Assembly (NCBI GenBank): GCA_028823235.1
Contig: JAPKBW010000003.1
Location: 124,001-188,000, forward strand
Source: Longimicrobiales bacterium
GTDB taxonomy: Bacteria > Gemmatimonadota > Gemmatimonadetes > Longimicrobiales > Gaopeijiaceae
Direction of reading: 5' to 3'
DNA length: 64,000 nucleotides
A model generated the notes under the pieces. It saw nothing but the letters and a program-made list of their open reading frames with translations, was not told the origin of the DNA and ran no database searches. The position numbers and the translations under genes are program-made. Positions 17,985 through 26,798 of the stretch are shown piece after piece; position 1 is the stretch's first letter, and every line of letters begins with the position of its first letter.

Positions 17985-20687
17985 TCAGGTAGAGCTGGCG
18001 AGCGTCCGGGCGACCTCCTCCACGGAGTAGGCCTCGATGACGTCGCCGACCTTGATGTCGTTGAAGTTTGCGATCCCGATACCGCACTCGAAGCTTTCAC
18101 GGACTTCCTTGACATCGTCCTTGAAACGCTTAAGGGAAGAGATGGCTCCGTCGTAGACCACCACGCCGTCTCGAATGAGGCGACCGTGCGCCTTCCTATC
18201 GATTCTACCATCGATGACGTAGCAACCCGCGATGGTACCAACCTTGGAGACGCGGAATGTCTCGCGGACCTCGGCAGCTCCCTCGACCGTCTCTCGACGC
18301 TCAGGCGTGAGCAGACCTTCCAGGGCGGCGGTGATGTCGTCCACCGCTTCGTAGATGACGTCGTAGACATTGATCTCGATGTCTTCTCGCTCAGCAGCCT
18401 GGCGAGCAGCCGTCTGAGGCCGAACCCGGAAGCCCAGGATCACAGCGCCACCCGTCTGGGCGAGCAGGATATCGGACTCGTTGATCGCTCCGACACCACG
18501 GTGAAGAATTTCCACCCGTACTTCGCTGGTTCCCAGTTGCTCGAGCGAATCGGAAAGGGCCTGCACGGAGCCGTCAACATCACCCTTGATGACCAGTGGC
18601 AGGCTCGAAACCTGTCCGGCAGCGACGAGCGCGCCGAAGTCCCCAAGCTTAACGCCACGTTCACGGATACGGAGTTGCTTCTCTCGGTCGAGCCGCTGGC
18701 GCGTCTCCGCGATCTCTGATGCTGCCGTCGGGCTCATCGCCTGGAACGTGTCTCCCGCTTGCGGGACGCCGCCCGCACCGAGCACCTGCACCGGTGTCGC
18801 CGGTCCAACTTCCTTGATGGGCTGTCCACGCTCGTCGAGCAGGGACCGGACCCGGCCGTCGAACATGCCGCAGATGAACGAGTCTCCGACCCGCAGCGTT
18901 CCCTTCTGCACCATGATGGTGGCAACAGCACCCTTCCCTTGGTCGAGCCGAGCTTCGATGACAGTTCCGTAAGCGTGGCGATCTGGGTTCGCCGTGAGCT
19001 CGAGGAGATCAGCCTGCAGCAGCACCTTTTCGAGAAGGTCGTCGATTCCCGCTCCCGTCTTTGCTGAGACCTCCGAAACGAGCACGTCTCCTCCGAAGTC
19101 CTCGACGTTGACGCTGTGTTGCAAGAGCTCCTGCTTCACCCGCATGGGATCAGCAGCTGGGAGGTCACACTTGTTGATCGCCACGATCATCGGCACGCCC
19201 GCGCTCTTGGCGTGACTGATGGCCTCGATCGTCTGGGGCATGACCGAGTCATCGGCCGCGACGAGCAGAATGACAATGTCTGTGACGTCTGCACCACGGG
19301 CTCGCATCGCGGTAAACGCCGCGTGACCCGGGGTATCCAGGAAGGTGATGCTGCGGTCGTTCGGCAGATCAACGTGGTACGCACCGATGTGCTGCGTGAT
19401 ACCACCTGCCTCTCCCGCGACCACGTTAGTAGCGCGGATGTTGTCCAGCAGCAACGTCTTACCGTGATCGACATGACCCATCACAGTAACGACGGGGCGG
19501 CGCGGCTTAAGGTCGGCCGGATCGTCGGTGTCTTCCTCTATCTCCGCCTCGGCAACGTACTCTTCTTCTTTGACGACTGTAAAATTGAACTCCTCGAGCA
19601 GGAGTTCAATCTGGTCGAAGTCGAGGCGCTGATTGATCGTCACCATCAAGCCAAGATTCTTGAACGCGGAGCCGATGATCTCTGTCGAAGTAACATCGAC
19701 CAGTTCGGACAGCTCGGCCACGGTTAGGAATTCATTGACCCGAACCGTGCGCCGTTCTCTCTCCTGCTCCTGCTCCTGCTCCTGCTCCTGAGCCGCACGC
19801 TCCTCGACGCTCAGTCGTCCTTTCTTCTTGCGCTTCTTGCTGCCGCCGCTCTTGAGCTCGGCCATAACGCGCTGGATGTTGGACTGTACAGAGGCCTGAT
19901 CGACGCGCTGCCGCCCCTTCCCCTTCTTTTTGTCGTTCCGCTCTCGCTGCCCGTCAGCGCTGTAGCCTTGGGCCTGAATACGAACCTGACCTGCGGGACC
20001 GGCAGTCGCCGCTGGCGCAGGGGCCGGACGACGAATCGTCCGCACCGGACTATTGAACTGCCCGCCACGGGCCGGCGCGAGTCCGGCTTTGTCCTCGGCG
20101 GACTCCCCCTCAGTAGCTTCCGCGCCCGGCTCAACCTCAGTCTCCGTAGGCGCTCCTGTGTCCGACCCGGCTAGAGGATCTGTCTCCGGCTCGACCGCTT
20201 CGCGCGCGGCCTCAACCGGGGGCGCCTCATGGATCACCTCGACCGGCTCAGCTTCGGCAGCGACCTCGACGTTGTCTCCCGCAGCATCGCCTCCCGCCTC
20301 GGCGCTTGCCACAGCTTCCCGCCCTGCAGCCTCGGTCGCTTCGTCGTCCGCAACCTCGTCCGCATCGTCGACGGCCTCGGCAGCAACGGCCTCGTCGACG
20401 GCAACCGGCTCAGTGGGCTCATCGACCTCGGGCGCAGGCTCCGGCTCACGGCGACGACGGCGCGTCTTCTGGGTAGGCGCAGCATCTTCCATGGCCGAGC
20501 GAATCGCATCGGACGGATCTTTATGACCCGCCCGGCGTTCCCGCTCCATTTTCGCGAGGACCTTCGAGACCTGACCGTCCGTGATCGGCGCATCCTCGTC
20601 GGCAACGGGAATCCCCATATGCCGCAGGAGCGCGATCAGCGCGTCTGGTCCGACGTTCAGGTCGTCCGCTAGTTCAAATACCTGCAT
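17985..20687 (-). CDS. infB: Translation initiation factor IF-2
   Basis: A 900-residue GTPase that brings fMet-tRNA to the 30S subunit and promotes subunit joining. Start ATG 20687 ([20 protein letters not shown]) matches the IF2-N domain. A long acidic, Ala/Glu/Val-rich linker spans about residues 60-190, followed by a basic stretch and a second IF2-N-like domain near 315. G-domain motifs are [16 protein letters not shown] and NKCD, followed by domains II-IV. The linker DNA holds a five-copy hexamer repeat. It follows the YlxQ-like gene by 7 bases. Confidence 0.97.
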   Translation of the reverse strand: MQVFELADDLNVGPDALIALLRHMGIPVADEDAPITDGQVSKVLAKMERERRAGHKDPSDAIRSAMEDAAPTQKTRRRRREPEPAPEVDEPTEPVAVDEAVAAEAVDDADEVADDEATEAAGREAVASAEAGGDAAGDNVEVAAEAEPVEVIHEAPPVEAAREAVEPETDPLAGSDTGAPTETEVEPGAEATEGESAEDKAGLAPARGGQFNSPVRTIRRPAPAPAATAGPAGQVRIQAQGYSADGQRERNDKKKGKGRQRVDQASVQSNIQRVMAELKSGGSKKRKKKGRLSVEERAAQEQEQEQEQERERRTVRVNEFLTVAELSELVDVTSTEIIGSAFKNLGLMVTINQRLDFDQIELLLEEFNFTVVKEEEYVAEAEIEEDTDDPADLKPRRPVVTVMGHVDHGKTLLLDNIRATNVVAGEAGGITQHIGAYHVDLPNDRSITFLDTPGHAAFTAMRARGADVTDIVILLVAADDSVMPQTIEAISHAKSAGVPMIVAINKCDLPAADPMRVKQELLQHSVNVEDFGGDVLVSEVSAKTGAGIDDLLEKVLLQADLLELTANPDRHAYGTVIEARLDQGKGAVATIMVQKGTLRVGDSFICGMFDGRVRSLLDERGQPIKEVGPATPVQVLGAGGVPQAGDTFQAMSPTAASEIAETRQRLDREKQLRIRERGVKLGDFGALVAAGQVSSLPLVIKGDVDGSVQALSDSLEQLGTSEVRVEILHRGVGAINESDILLAQTGGAVILGFRVRPQTAARQAAEREDIEINVYDVIYEAVDDITAALEGLLTPERRETVEGAAEVRETFRVSKVGTIAGCYVIDGRIDRKAHGRLIRDGVVVYDGAISSLKRFKDDVKEVRESFECGIGIANFNDIKVGDVIEAYSVEEVARTLASST
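19761..19790. repeat. Five-copy CTCCTG tandem repeat inside infB
   Basis: A perfect 6-base unit repeated five times on the plus strand, encoding alternating Gln-Glu on the minus strand in the IF-2 linker. Because the unit is a multiple of three, changes in copy number would alter linker length without breaking the frame. It is the clearest short tandem repeat I saw in the window. Confidence 0.85.
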
Positions 20688-20694
20688 GCTGTCG

Positions 20695-21042
20695 TTACGC
20701 CTCCACCGCGTCGGTGCTGCTCTCGTCTCCGGAACTCTTGAGTTCCGCAACGAGTTTGTCTGCCAGTGAGCGATTAGTCACAGCCACCGCTGAAAGCGGA
20801 GCGAGACCAACCGCCGCACCCAAAGTGTTTCGATCACCCAGAACAGCCTGGGGGATCGTTCGGTCATGCAACGTCGTCCGTATCTTGTCCAACTGGACGC
20901 TCGATGCGTCCCCTGCCATCAAAATCAATCGGGCCTCGCCCTCGCGGATTGCCCGGCGCACTGCATCCGTACCTGGAGCAACTGCGCCGGCCCGGCGAGC
21001 CAAGCCCAAGAGCCGGAACACGCTAGTCGTCCGACTCGCCAT
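20695..21042 (-). CDS. YlxQ-like L7Ae-family RNA-binding protein
   Basis: A 115-residue protein with the L7Ae/L30e/Gadd45 fold signature: FRLLGLARRAGAVAPGTDAV near residue 8 and RLILMAGDASS near 40. Members of this family between nusA and infB (YlxQ in Bacillus) are thought to bind structured RNA on ribosomes. The start at ATG 21042 overlaps the end of nusA by 20 bases; the longer ORF upstream lies mostly inside nusA and was not used. It ends 7 bases before infB. Confidence 0.82.
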   Translation of the reverse strand: MASRTTSVFRLLGLARRAGAVAPGTDAVRRAIREGEARLILMAGDASSVQLDKIRTTLHDRTIPQAVLGDRNTLGAAVGLAPLSAVAVTNRSLADKLVAELKSSGDESSTDAVEA

Positions 21043-22441
21043 CGCCGTCAGGGCCTTTCCCTGCCCCTTCGTTCCCTGCAGCGGCATAAGGCTCCGCCAC
21101 CTCAGCTTCTTCGTCAGCCGCAGCGGCAACCTCTGCCTCTGGTTCTTCCACGACCGTCAACTCATCAATGAGTTGAAGGAGGCGGTCCGCATCTTCCTCG
21201 CCAAGTCCCTTGATTACAAGGAAATCTCGGCGTTCCAGGTCGATGATCTGAAGAAAAGTATGATATCCGACCTCAGAAAGAGCCGCCAGCACGGCGGGCA
21301 TGAGATCGAGCTCTGATAGAGGGAAATCAGCGGTCTCATATTCGTTGTCGTCCAACGACTCATCGACGAAGGCAGTAAGGTCTTCGCCCCGCTCCAACCA
21401 CTCGCGGGATCCATACAGATCGATCTGCCAACCAATGAGCTGCGAGGCCAACCGTACGTTCTGTCCATTGCGGCCGATTGCAAGGGACAACTGATCCTCG
21501 TCCACGATCGCTGTGATAACCCGTCGCTCGTTGTCACTGAAAACCTTGGACACACGGGCCGGGGCCAGTGCCCGCCGCGCAAACACCTCAGTTTCAGGAT
21601 GCCACGGGACAATATCAATCCGCTCCCCGCCGAGTTCGTTGACCACGGCCTGAACACGTGAGCCCTTAAGGCCAACGCACGCACCCACAGGATCGATCGA
21701 TTCATCGCGACTGTACACCGCAATTTTCGTCCGCCCACCGACTTCCCGTGAGATCTCACGGATCTCGACGATACCTTGGTGGATCTCCGGGACTTCCAAG
21801 TGAAAGAGCGCGGTAACAAAGAGAGGATCGGCGCGCGACAAAATGAGGCGAGGCCCTTTGGGCGTCTCCTCGACTTTCTTCAAAACTGCGCGAATTGGAT
21901 CGCCCTGGCGGAAGCGCTCTCGGGGATTTTGATCCTTCCACGGGATGATCGCGTCTGCATCACGAGCCCGGTTCAGCATTACAACCAGCTTGCCGCGCTC
22001 GATCTGCTGCAGCTCACCGGAGAGGAGGTGACCGATCTGATCGGCGAACTCGTCGCGGATCCGCTCGCGCTCGTTCTCACGAACACGTTGAATTATGCGC
22101 TGCTTCACGGCCATGACGGCGTTACGTCCGAAGTCCGCGAATACTACGGAGACTTCCATGACATCACCGACCTCGAACCCTTCGTCGCCCCAACGCGCCT
22201 CTTCGAGTGAGATCTCGATCGCAGGGTCTTCAACTTCTTCAACAACCCGACGCAACACGACCATGTCGAAGTCGCCCGTCTCTTCATTGATATCGATTTC
22301 AGCCTGAACGGTCGCACCATACATCCGCGCGAGGCCGGCAAGCATGCCGTCCTTCACCAGATCTGTCATCTCCTCTTCGGAGAGACTCTTGGTTGATGCG
22401 ATGTCCTGGAAAGCCGCAACAATCTGAGCCGCGTTCGCCAT
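21023..22441 (-). CDS. nusA: Transcription termination/antitermination protein NusA
   Basis: A 472-residue RNA polymerase-binding factor controlling pausing, termination and antitermination. The N-terminal polymerase-binding domain covers about residues 1-125, the S1 domain about 130-195, and two KH domains about 200-345 (DPVGACVGLKGSRVQAVVNE and LAIGRNGQNVRLA). A helix-hairpin-helix-like segment and an acidic tail follow. Start ATG 22441 is supported by GGAG 8 bases upstream; the ATG further upstream was rejected. It follows rimP by 11 bases. Confidence 0.95.
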   Translation of the reverse strand: MANAAQIVAAFQDIASTKSLSEEEMTDLVKDGMLAGLARMYGATVQAEIDINEETGDFDMVVLRRVVEEVEDPAIEISLEEARWGDEGFEVGDVMEVSVVFADFGRNAVMAVKQRIIQRVRENERERIRDEFADQIGHLLSGELQQIERGKLVVMLNRARDADAIIPWKDQNPRERFRQGDPIRAVLKKVEETPKGPRLILSRADPLFVTALFHLEVPEIHQGIVEIREISREVGGRTKIAVYSRDESIDPVGACVGLKGSRVQAVVNELGGERIDIVPWHPETEVFARRALAPARVSKVFSDNERRVITAIVDEDQLSLAIGRNGQNVRLASQLIGWQIDLYGSREWLERGEDLTAFVDESLDDNEYETADFPLSELDLMPAVLAALSEVGYHTFLQIIDLERRDFLVIKGLGEEDADRLLQLIDELTVVEEPEAEVAAAADEEAEVAEPYAAAGNEGAGKGPDGDGESDD

Positions 22442-22452
22442 TTTTTGTCTCC

Positions 22453-22944
22453 TCACTTCCACGTGAACACGAGGTGGGCCTTCCGGATCTCTGATCGCGG
22501 AACACTGACCTCTTCACCATCGGAGAGTCGGAGCCGAACCGATTCGGTATCGGTGCCGGCGTCTTCCAACCCCATCAATTCCCCCTCGAGACGATTGCTG
22601 CGACCGAGCAGGGCCTGTTTTCCCATGACTGCGACCTTCTCCCCCCGGAACCGTTCGAAGTCCCTTGCCCGCACCAGCGGTCGATCGACCCCCGGTGAGG
22701 ACACTTCCAGAACGTACCGTTCCGACAGATCCCTGTGCTCATCCAACCATGATTCGAGGGCTCGGCTCACCTTCGCACATTCGTCGACCGAGACTCCTTC
22801 ACCTGGAACCGAATCCAGTCGGTCGATACGGAGCTTCAGCATCGGACGCTGTCCACTGCCACCCCACCGGACCTCGACGAGCTCGTATCCGAGCTCTTCA
22901 ACTCTCAGATCCAACTCTCGATCGATCCCCGAAACGGCCCGCAC
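22453..22944 (-). CDS. rimP: Ribosome maturation factor RimP
   Basis: A 163-residue protein needed for 30S assembly. Conserved family segments are GYELVEVRWGG, LRIDRLDSVPGEGVSVDEC and LEVSSPGVDRPL. The start is GTG 22944, chosen because a full AGGAGG lies 4 bases upstream (22949-22954); the ATG-started ORF would run far upstream through the terminator of the previous gene. It is the first gene of the nusA-infB operon, so the operon promoter should lie between 22945 and 23007. Confidence 0.92.
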   Translation of the reverse strand: MRAVSGIDRELDLRVEELGYELVEVRWGGSGQRPMLKLRIDRLDSVPGEGVSVDECAKVSRALESWLDEHRDLSERYVLEVSSPGVDRPLVRARDFERFRGEKVAVMGKQALLGRSNRLEGELMGLEDAGTDTESVRLRLSDGEEVSVPRSEIRKAHLVFTWK

Positions 22945-22948
22945 TCGA

Positions 22949-22954
22949 CCTCCT
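22949..22954 (-). promoter_or_regulatory. Perfect Shine-Dalgarno site deciding the rimP GTG start
   Basis: The minus strand reads AGGAGG, then four bases, then GTG. It is the full anti-16S consensus and fixes the GTG as the start of rimP. Confidence 0.85.
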
Positions 22955-23007
22955 ATCAACAAGCAGGGGCACGTCACGGATGCGACGAACCCCAGTCTAC
23001 AGCGAAC

Positions 23008-23036
23008 AAAAAAGCGGGGGCGACCAACTCCCCCAC
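23008..23036 (-). terminator. Intrinsic terminator after the phasin-like gene
   Basis: On the minus strand a 7-base-pair G/C stem (23030-23036 with 23014-23020, nine-base loop, one G-T pair) is followed at once by six T. It sits 112 bases after the end of the phasin-like gene and before rimP, so it separates that transcript from the nusA operon. Confidence 0.85.
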
Positions 23037-23147
23037 TTCGATAAACCGCCGCGGAACAGCGGCCAAAGCGAACGCGGAATATAGAGGAGGCCCGGAACGC
23101 GCTCAAGCCTCAGCGTTGCGGACCTCTACTTCAGGGCATCTGGGTGG

Positions 23148-23585
23148 TCAGGGAGCGGGGTTGCCCTCCGATTCAGTCGCAGCAGCGTCCACGGACGAGT
23201 CCTTCGCACCCTCGTCGGTTGCAGCGCCAAACACGCTCCTTTCCAGAACGCTGACACGGTCCCGAATACTGTCCATCGCACCCCGCACAGCCTCGACTTC
23301 TGCCTGATTGGCGAAATCGAGCTTCTCTTTAGCTTCCCCCGCAGCAGTTTGAGCCTTTTCGAGCGTCTCTTTCAAGACCTCTTTGGCCCGATCCGTAGAG
23401 AGATCCCCGCGTCCACGCGCTTCCTTGATCGTCTCTTCGAGGGTGTCCTTGAACGCGTTGAGGACTCCGATACCCTGCCGTATCCCGTCGCCCATGCGAC
23501 CACTACCCGCGCCGTCGTCCTTCCCTTCGTCCGAGCCTTCCTTACTCGCGGACTCGTCAGAGTCGCTCTTCTGCTCCTCGGTCAT
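23148..23585 (-). CDS. Phasin-like acidic coiled-coil protein
   Basis: A 145-residue soluble, highly charged protein. The N-terminal 30 residues are Ser/Asp/Glu/Gly-rich and probably disordered. Residues about 35-120 form amphipathic helices with heptad-like spacing (LNAFKDTLEETIKEARGRG, then a helix to SVLERSVFG). The tail is Ala/Asp/Glu-rich. Proteins with this layout include phasins, which coat polyhydroxyalkanoate granules, but no PHA synthase is nearby, so the function is open. It lies 61 bases after murA and is closed by an intrinsic terminator. Confidence 0.7.
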   Translation of the reverse strand: MTEEQKSDSDESASKEGSDEGKDDGAGSGRMGDGIRQGIGVLNAFKDTLEETIKEARGRGDLSTDRAKEVLKETLEKAQTAAGEAKEKLDFANQAEVEAVRGAMDSIRDRVSVLERSVFGAATDEGAKDSSVDAAATESEGNPAP

Positions 23586-23646
23586 TGGGCCGTCCTCTGG
23601 TTGGTGGTTCTACCGGGGTCCCTACATCCGCCGGTCAGCGGCAGAT

Positions 23647-24945
23647 TCAGGAGGGGTCAGTGTGCTGGTCCTCGCTCCGGGTGATCGATGCCCCGATCCC
23701 GATGAGCCGCTCATCAATGCGCTCATAGCCACGTTCGATCTGCCGAATGTTGTGGATCGTACTGGAGCCCTCGGCACCAAGCGCCGCGATAAGCAAAGCC
23801 ATCCCGGCCCGAATATCAGGGCTTTCGACAACCCCGCCCTTCAGGGGACTGGGGCCGACGACCACAGCCCTGTGCGGATCGCACAAAATAATTGAAGCGC
23901 CGAGACCTACGAGCTTGTCAGTAAAGTACATGCGAGATTCGAACATCTTCTCGTGAATCAGCACCGTACCCTGGCATTGGGTCGCCGCCACGAGCGCGAT
24001 CGACGTCAGGTCAGCCGGGAAAGCCGGCCACGGCCCGTCGTCGATCTTTGGGACCGCACCGAACGCATCCTGCTGTACACGATGCTCGCGCGATCCATAG
24101 ACATGTAAGTCTTCTCCGTCGATCTCGCAGTCGATTCCCAGTCGGCGGAAACCTATCAAGGTCGAGTCCAGATGCTCGACCGGCGCCCCTTCAATCGTGA
24201 TATCACTACCCGTTACCGCAGCGAGGCCTATGAACGACCCGGTCTCAATATGATCCGCTCCAACACGGAAATGGGCTCCGTTGAGCTCACTCACCCCTTC
24301 AATGGTCAGACGATGCGTTCCGATTCCGGAAATTCGAGCGCCCATGAGGTTCAGTAGATTACACAGGTCCTGAACATGAGGCTCCGCTGCGGCATTCCGA
24401 ATCGTGGAGACGCCCTCGGCGAGCACCGCCGCCATGACGGCGTTTTCAGATCCGGTAACAGACGGCTCATCAAGAAAGAAATCCGTTCCCACAAGTTTTT
24501 CCACCTGAATGGAGAAGCCTCCGTTCAGGGACACTGTCGCTCCTAGCGCTTCAAAGGCCAGGAAGTGTGTGTCCATACGCCTCCGACCAATCACATCCCC
24601 GCCGGGCGGGGGCAGCTCGACATGCCCGAAACGCGCGAGTAACGGGCCGGCCAGCAACACTGATGCCCGGATCTTGCGAGCGAGGTCGACGTCCACCGGA
24701 TTATCGCGGATGCCTGACGCGTCGACGGTCACTTGATTCGCACCGGTCCAGCTGACGACGGCCCCGAGTGACTCGATGATCTGAAGAAACGTCTCCACAT
24801 CGCGGATCCGTGGGACGTTGTCCAACGTGACGGGCTCGCTTGCGAGCACGGTGGCTGCAAGGCATGGAAGCGCCGCGTTCTTGTTCCCTGCGGGGCGAAT
24901 GCGGCCAGAAAGCCGTCGCCCTCCCTCGACTAGAAAGGTCCCCAT
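23647..24945 (-). CDS. murA: UDP-N-acetylglucosamine enolpyruvyl transferase, Asp117 form
   Basis: A 432-residue enzyme that transfers enolpyruvate from PEP to UDP-GlcNAc, the first committed step of peptidoglycan synthesis. Start ATG 24945 (MGTFLVEGGRRLSGRIRPAG); NKNAALP near residue 21 binds substrate. At the active-site loop, where most MurA read GGCxIGARP, this one reads GGDVIGRRR, so the catalytic Cys (Cys115 in Escherichia coli) is Asp117. The same Cys-to-Asp change is known in Mycobacterium tuberculosis and Chlamydia MurA, where it prevents inactivation by fosfomycin. The rest of the two-domain fold is intact, so activity is expected. Confidence 0.95.
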   Translation of the reverse strand: MGTFLVEGGRRLSGRIRPAGNKNAALPCLAATVLASEPVTLDNVPRIRDVETFLQIIESLGAVVSWTGANQVTVDASGIRDNPVDVDLARKIRASVLLAGPLLARFGHVELPPPGGDVIGRRRMDTHFLAFEALGATVSLNGGFSIQVEKLVGTDFFLDEPSVTGSENAVMAAVLAEGVSTIRNAAAEPHVQDLCNLLNLMGARISGIGTHRLTIEGVSELNGAHFRVGADHIETGSFIGLAAVTGSDITIEGAPVEHLDSTLIGFRRLGIDCEIDGEDLHVYGSREHRVQQDAFGAVPKIDDGPWPAFPADLTSIALVAATQCQGTVLIHEKMFESRMYFTDKLVGLGASIILCDPHRAVVVGPSPLKGGVVESPDIRAGMALLIAALGAEGSSTIHNIRQIERGYERIDERLIGIGASITRSEDQHTDPS

Positions 24946-25023
24946 GGTATCCGTGAATCGGGGTGAAAAGAGCGTGGACCGGAAGCTGCGAGCACTACCC
25001 ACGGCCCCGGTCTAGGGAAGCCC

Positions 25024-25053
25024 AACATACCCATGCCTGCAACGCACTGCCAA
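25024..25053 (-). promoter_or_regulatory. Candidate promoter for murA
   Basis: On the minus strand TTGGCA (25048-25053) and TATGTT (25024-25029) are separated by 18 bases, about 80 bases upstream of the murA ATG in the divergent spacer 24946-25180. The match to the sigma-70 consensus is fair. Confidence 0.4.
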
Positions 25054-25168
25054 CTGACCCGTCATCACTCCCATCCACCTTGCGAACAGCCCGCCGCCGG
25101 TGGGCCGTTTGCCCAGTCCGGCAGTGCTAAGAACCGTTCTACACGATGCGTGCCGTGTAATCGTCAGT

Positions 25169-25174
25169 TATATT
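25169..25174 (+). promoter_or_regulatory. Candidate -10 box directly before the DUF948-like start
   Basis: TATATT ends 6 bases before the ATG at 25181. The transcript would then begin at or next to the start codon, implying a leaderless mRNA. No Shine-Dalgarno-like sequence is seen before this ATG, which agrees with that idea, but no good -35 box is present. Confidence 0.3.
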
Positions 25175-25180
25175 TTAGAC

Positions 25181-25789
25181 ATGCTCCAGCTGACAATTCT
25201 CGGGCTGATTCAAGTGCCCACCGGCCCACTCGCGATCTCCACAGCAGCGCAGGTTGCCGAGGTCGTGATTGCAGGGGCTATCCTCACCCTCGCGATACTA
25301 AGCACGATCACGTTTTACAGGGTGAACTCGATCATCAGTGAAGTGAGAAGGGCCGCGCATCAGAGCCTAGGGCCCGTTTCGGACCGTGCCCGTTCCATTT
25401 CGGACAACGTGGATTTTATAACCCAGTCGCTCAGATCCGACGTAGAGCAGCTCAGCTCCTCCGTAACGGCGCTCTCTGGACGACTGCACCTCGCCTCCGA
25501 GCAAATGGAGGATCGAGTCGAAGACTTCAATGCCTTGATGGAAGTCGTGCAGGGCGAAGCTGAGGGAGTATTCCTCGATACCGCCTCTACGGTCCGGGGT
25601 GTGCGGGAAGGCGCTCGGGTGATCTCTGAAGGGGCGGCAACTCGCACGCCGTCACCTTCGCCTTGCCCCAACGACGTCGCCCAACACGATGCGGACACAG
25701 GCACGGGACAAGGGCCCGATCATCCAAAAGACACAACGCACGCACCTACCGCGGCCGATTCGGCAGGCGATCTCCTCGGCGAGGCCTGA
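25181..25789 (+). CDS. DUF948-like membrane-anchored helical protein
   Basis: A 202-residue protein. An N-terminal hydrophobic helix (about residues 22-45) is followed by a long amphipathic helical region with Ser/Val/Leu heptads (VSDRARSISDNVDFITQSLR, then DVEQLSSSVTALSGRL) up to about residue 150, and a Pro/Thr/Ala-rich, low-complexity tail. This is the layout of DUF948 proteins (single anchor, cytoplasmic coiled coil), whose role is unclear but is sometimes tied to envelope stress. The start at ATG 25181 excludes a 27-residue upstream extension that lacks similarity. It is followed by the phospholipase-like gene 22 bases later. Confidence 0.65.
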   Translation: MLQLTILGLIQVPTGPLAISTAAQVAEVVIAGAILTLAILSTITFYRVNSIISEVRRAAHQSLGPVSDRARSISDNVDFITQSLRSDVEQLSSSVTALSGRLHLASEQMEDRVEDFNALMEVVQGEAEGVFLDTASTVRGVREGARVISEGAATRTPSPSPCPNDVAQHDADTGTGQGPDHPKDTTHAPTAADSAGDLLGEA

Positions 25790-25811
25790 CATCAGGCAGT
25801 TCGTTGTGACG

Positions 25812-26798
25812 ATGGCACTCGGGCTTACAACCGCGCTCGCTTGGCTCGCGCTGGTGCCGGAGCCAGTGGCGGCATGGGGGCCCGCAACACACGTCGCACT
25901 CGGAGAGGCGGTTCTCAGCTCACTCTACCTGATCCCACCCGCGATCCGGGCGATCATTGAGCGGTACCCCGTGCACTTCCTCTATGGCTCGGTTGCAGCA
26001 GACATTTCCTTCGCGAAAAAGTACGTCCCGGAGGGTCGTCATTGCCACAACTGGCACGTGGGCGAAGAGATTCTCGCTGGCGCACAATCCGATCGCTTGA
26101 AGGCAGCTGGCTACGGATATCTGGCCCATTTAGCGGCCGACACAATCGCCCACAACTTCTTCGTACCACGGCAGCTCCTTTTTACGAGTACTACCCAAGC
26201 TCTGGGCCACGCGTACTGGGAGCACCGAATGGACATGCATGTCGGTGAGGAGTTCCTCTCCCTTGCTCGGCATGTAGTCGTGGATCATGACCACGGAGAG
26301 GTCGACGAGCTCCTTGATGACGTTCTAAGTTGCACTGTCTTCAGCTTCGGCACGAACAAACGACTGTTTCGCGGGATGATCCGATTCCAGGGTCACGAGC
26401 GGTGGCCGCAGGTCTTTGGGCAGGTCCTCGCCAACTCTCGTTTTGACCTGCCCAACCCGGTTGTGGATCAGTACTTCGAGCTCGCATTCGAACACATCGT
26501 AGGATACATGCGCGACCGGGCGACCTCCCCCGCCGGCCAGATGGACCCGGTTGGAGATCTGAATCTCAAGCTGGCAAAGAAGGTTCGCCGTCGCGCGATG
26601 TCCGACCACACGGCCAACCACACGGAGGTGCTGGCCCAAATGGCTGACGGATTCTTTGCGATGCCCACTGCACCGCTCCGGTACTGGCCTCAGATCGAAA
26701 ACGCCGAGTTCGCCTCGGGGATCAGCTCCAAAACCACAGCCGGGCGGACGATCATTCCCTGTCCCTCGGAACCGGCCCAGATCAGTCCGAACCGTTGA
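25812..26798 (+). CDS. Zinc-dependent phospholipase C-like secreted protein
   Basis: A 328-residue protein with a signal peptide (about residues 1-21, ending VPEPVAA) and a mature N-terminus WGPATHVALGEAVL. Bacterial zinc-dependent phospholipase C (as in Bacillus cereus) also begins with a zinc-binding Trp followed by His. A metal-type motif HLAADTIAHNFFVP (HxxxDxxxH) lies near residue 105, with WEHRMDMHVGEEF near 138. These suggest a metal-dependent hydrolase of that superfamily; the substrate is unknown. The ATG at 25812 is preferred over an upstream one at 25689 inside the previous gene. Its 3' end overlaps gatB tail-to-tail by 17 bases. Confidence 0.7.
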   Translation: MALGLTTALAWLALVPEPVAAWGPATHVALGEAVLSSLYLIPPAIRAIIERYPVHFLYGSVAADISFAKKYVPEGRHCHNWHVGEEILAGAQSDRLKAAGYGYLAHLAADTIAHNFFVPRQLLFTSTTQALGHAYWEHRMDMHVGEEFLSLARHVVVDHDHGEVDELLDDVLSCTVFSFGTNKRLFRGMIRFQGHERWPQVFGQVLANSRFDLPNPVVDQYFELAFEHIVGYMRDRATSPAGQMDPVGDLNLKLAKKVRRRAMSDHTANHTEVLAQMADGFFAMPTAPLRYWPQIENAEFASGISSKTTAGRTIIPCPSEPAQISPNR

